This document shows, in pieces, positions 61,680-64,000 of a stretch of 64,000 nucleotides of DNA. This DNA is from Tabrizicola_A aquatica (GTDB taxonomy: Bacteria; Pseudomonadota; Alphaproteobacteria; Rhodobacterales; Rhodobacteraceae), in the NCBI GenBank assembly GCA_965194375.1, contig CBDAEL010000003.1. One strand, written 5' to 3'. The position numbers were made by a program, and so were the translations under genes. Under the pieces are notes generated by a model that saw only the letters and a list, made by a program, of their open reading frames with translations, made no database searches and was not told where the DNA came from. Position 1 is the first letter of the stretch; every line of letters starts with the position of its first letter.

Positions 61680-63029
61680 ATGCCGGTTTCGTTGATTGTT
61701 CTGGCCGCAGGCATGGGCACGCGGATGAATTCCGACCTGCCCAAGGTCTTGCACAAGGTGGCCGCGGCCCCGCTTTTGCATCACGCCTTGCAGGCCGGTG
61801 CCAGCCTTGCACCTGAGAAGGTGGTCGTTGTCACCGGTCACGGGGCCGAGGAGGTCGCGCGCGCCGCGCGCGACTACGACGAGGCGACGGTGACCGTCCT
61901 GCAAGAGCCGCAGCTTGGCACCGCCCATGCCGTCGCCCAAGCCGCACCACTTCTGGCAGATGCCACGGGCGATGCCATCGTTCTGTACGGCGACACGCCC
62001 TTTATCCGCCCCGAGACGCTCGAGGCGATGCTTGCAGCCCGCAGCGCGCATGCGGTGGTGGTCTTGGGCTTTCACGCCGCCAATCCCGGCCGCTATGGCC
62101 GTCTGCTGACCCAAGGCAATGACCTTTTGGCCATCCGCGAATTCAAAGATGCGACAGATGAGGAACGTCTGATAACCCTTTGCAATTCAGGCGTGATCTG
62201 CGCTGACGCCAAAACGCTTTTCTCGCTGGTGGCCGATGTGGGCAATGCCAATGCGAGCGGCGAATACTACCTGACCGACATCGTCGAACTCGCCCGCGCG
62301 CGCGGCCTCTCAGCGGGCGTGGTGATCTGCGACGAGGCGGAAACCATGGGCATCAACACCCGCACCGAACTTGCCGCCGCCGAGGCCGCCTTTCAGGCGC
62401 GCGCCCGCGCCGAGGCCTTGGACAATGGCGTCACCCTGACCGCCCCCGAAACCGTGTTCTTCGCCCTCGACACCCACATCGGCCGCGATGCCATCATCGG
62501 CCCGAATGTCCTCTTTGGCCCCGGCGTCACCATCGAATCTGGCGCGGAGATTAAAGGCTTTTGCCACCTAGAAGGCTGCCATGTGTCGCGTGGGGCCGAT
62601 GTCGGCCCCTTCGCCCGCCTGCGCCCCGGGGCAGAGCTTGCCGAAGATGTCCATGTCGGCAATTTTGTGGAAATCAAGAACGCCATTCTGGACGAAGGCG
62701 TCAAGGTGGGCCATCTGAGCTATATCGGGGATGCCGATGTGGGCGAGTTTACCAACATTGGCGCGGGCACCGTTACCTGCAACTACGACGGCGTGATGAA
62801 GCACCGCACCCGCATCGGCAGACGCGCCTTCATCGGCTCGGACACCATGCTGGTCGCCCCCGTCAGCATTGGTGACGGCGCGCTGACCGCCTCGGGCTCG
62901 GTCATCACCGAAGATGTGCCCGCCGAGGCTGTGGCCTTGGCCCGGGCCAAACAAGTGAACAAGGCAGGACTTGCCACCAAGCTTTTTGAACGGCTGCGCG
63001 CCATTAAGGCCGCGAAAGGAAAATCATAA
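61680..63029 (+). CDS. glmU: Bifunctional UDP-N-acetylglucosamine pyrophosphorylase / glucosamine-1-P acetyltransferase
   Basis: A 449-residue GlmU. The N-terminal uridyltransferase has LAAGMGTRMNSDLPKVLHKVA and a QEPQLGTAHAV loop. The C-terminal left-handed beta-helix (from about residue 250) acetylates glucosamine-1-P, with VGHLSYIGDADVG and NYDGVMKHRTRIG. It makes UDP-GlcNAc for peptidoglycan and LPS. An AAAGGGGCG ribosome site precedes the ATG. Its stop overlaps the glmS start by one base. Confidence 0.96.
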   Translation: MPVSLIVLAAGMGTRMNSDLPKVLHKVAAAPLLHHALQAGASLAPEKVVVVTGHGAEEVARAARDYDEATVTVLQEPQLGTAHAVAQAAPLLADATGDAIVLYGDTPFIRPETLEAMLAARSAHAVVVLGFHAANPGRYGRLLTQGNDLLAIREFKDATDEERLITLCNSGVICADAKTLFSLVADVGNANASGEYYLTDIVELARARGLSAGVVICDEAETMGINTRTELAAAEAAFQARARAEALDNGVTLTAPETVFFALDTHIGRDAIIGPNVLFGPGVTIESGAEIKGFCHLEGCHVSRGADVGPFARLRPGAELAEDVHVGNFVEIKNAILDEGVKVGHLSYIGDADVGEFTNIGAGTVTCNYDGVMKHRTRIGRRAFIGSDTMLVAPVSIGDGALTASGSVITEDVPAEAVALARAKQVNKAGLATKLFERLRAIKAAKGKS

Positions 63030-64000
63030 TGTGCGGAATTGTTGGGGTTTTGGGCCATCACGAGGTGGCCCCCCTTTTGGTCGAGGCGTTGAAGCGGCTG
63101 GAATATCGCGGCTATGACAGCGCCGGGATCGCCACCATCAACGAGGGCAAGCTGGACCGTCGCCGCGCGGTGGGCAAGCTCATTAACCTCTCCGATCTTT
63201 TGGTCCACAACCCCCTGCCCGGCAAATCCGGCATCGGCCACACCCGCTGGGCCACCCATGGCGCGGCCACCACGCTGAACGCCCATCCGCATCTTTCGGG
63301 CCGCGTCGCGGTGGTGCACAACGGCATTATCGAGAACTTCCGCGAGTTGCGCGCCGAGCTTACCGCAGGCGGGGCGGTGTTCGAATCTGAAACCGACACC
63401 GAAACCGTCAGCCACCTTCTGCGCCACCATTTGGACAAAGGTGCAAAACCCATTGAGGCCGCGCGCGAAACGCTCAAACGCCTGCACGGGGCCTTTGCGC
63501 TCTGCATCCTCTTCGAAGGCGAGCAAGATCTGATGATCTGCGCCCGCAAGGGCAGCCCCTTGGCCATCGGCCATGGCGATGGTGAGATGTTCGTCGGCTC
63601 GGACGCCATCGCGCTCGCACCAATGACCGACCGCATCACCTATCTGGAAGAGGGCGACTGGGCCGTCATCACCCGTGGCGGGGCGCAGATCTTTGATGAG
63701 GCGGGCCATCTTGCCAACCGCCCCGAGGCGCGGATTCAGGTTGACCAGACCCGCATCGAAAAGGCCGGTTACAAGCATTTCATGGCCAAGGAAATCGCCG
63801 AACAGCCGGTGGTGATTGCCGACGCGCTCAAGCATTACGTGTCGGGCGAAAACACCCTGCGCCTGCCTGCCGAGCTTGATTTTGCGGCTGTGGACCGTCT
63901 GACCATGGTGGCCTGCGGCACCGCAAGCTATGCCACCCATGTGGCGAAATACTGGTTCGAACAGATCGCGGGCCTGCCCGTCGAAATCGACATCGCGTCG
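63029..64000 (+). CDS. glmS: Glucosamine-fructose-6-phosphate aminotransferase, N-terminal part (runs off window)
   Basis: The first 324 residues of GlmS. Cys2 of MCGIVGVLG is the glutaminase nucleophile; RWATHGAAT and GSDAIALAPMT are glutaminase-domain motifs. The SIS isomerase domain starts near 285 (ACGTASYATHVAKYWFEQ). It makes glucosamine-6-P from fructose-6-P and glutamine. The TAATG overlap with glmU indicates translational coupling. The gene continues beyond the right edge. Confidence 0.96.
   Translation, partial: MCGIVGVLGHHEVAPLLVEALKRLEYRGYDSAGIATINEGKLDRRRAVGKLINLSDLLVHNPLPGKSGIGHTRWATHGAATTLNAHPHLSGRVAVVHNGIIENFRELRAELTAGGAVFESETDTETVSHLLRHHLDKGAKPIEAARETLKRLHGAFALCILFEGEQDLMICARKGSPLAIGHGDGEMFVGSDAIALAPMTDRITYLEEGDWAVITRGGAQIFDEAGHLANRPEARIQVDQTRIEKAGYKHFMAKEIAEQPVVIADALKHYVSGENTLRLPAELDFAAVDRLTMVACGTASYATHVAKYWFEQIAGLPVEIDIAS

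Overview
The window is a high-GC, gene-dense chromosomal stretch from an alphaproteobacterium, most likely a member of the Rhodobacteraceae (Rhodobacter/Roseobacter group). Support for this comes from the Pst/Pho cluster with a long PstA, a GTA-type holin/muramidase pair, form II CoxL-like genes, an Entner-Doudoroff zwf-pgl-pgi operon, Hint-domain and RTX secreted proteins, DUF1127, and LacI-type GTTAGCGCTAAC operators of the kind described for CceR. No rRNA, tRNA, CRISPR array, prophage or plasmid backbone is visible. The only mobile DNA is at the left edge: the 3' half of an IS3-family element abutting an older, decayed relative.

Layout. 1-1108: IS3 remnants. 1106-2355: CHAP-domain secreted protein and RidA. 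2524-6260: pgi-pgl-zwf (minus strand) under a LacI-type palindrome. 6455-7039: HNH nuclease. 7196-15632: minus-strand block holding a response regulator, a FIST (NosP-like) protein and a soluble hybrid kinase, followed directly by coxG-coxS-coxL-coxM. 15801-19663: lipoprotein transglycosylase, MttB-family methyltransferase, phosphoglucomutase. 19908-23076: NsrR-like regulator, CopA and a CopZ-like HMA protein. 23310-31319: small proteins, TfoX-C, retropepsin-like protease, Fur/Mur, DMT transporters, enolase, FAD oxidoreductase, pseudouridine synthase, cupin, desaturase. 31528-40120: Hint protein, then phoB-phoU-pstBACS and phoR (minus strand, PHO boxes). 40205-43081: holin, frameshifted GH108 muramidase, ccmE, argC. 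43163-47951: secreted GH/RTX protein and murI-phzF-DUF1684. 48222-53427: LysR regulator, a candidate structured sRNA, purL, two GNAT proteins, bolA, grxD. 53484-58066: periplasmic protein, zapA with a coiled-coil partner, tkt, DUF808. 58259-64000: two GAPDH genes with a 47-residue membrane protein between them, DUF1127, gph, glmU and the start of glmS.

How it works together. The window holds much of central carbon metabolism (pgi, pgl, zwf, pgm, eno, tkt and two GAPDHs), and zwf plus both gap genes share a LacI-type operator, which suggests one carbon-flux regulon. The Pho block forms a complete phosphate-sensing and uptake unit. The gas-sensing and CODH-like block, the broken GTA lysis cassette, the structured RNA ahead of purL, and the tandem palindromes after tkt are the places most worth a second look.
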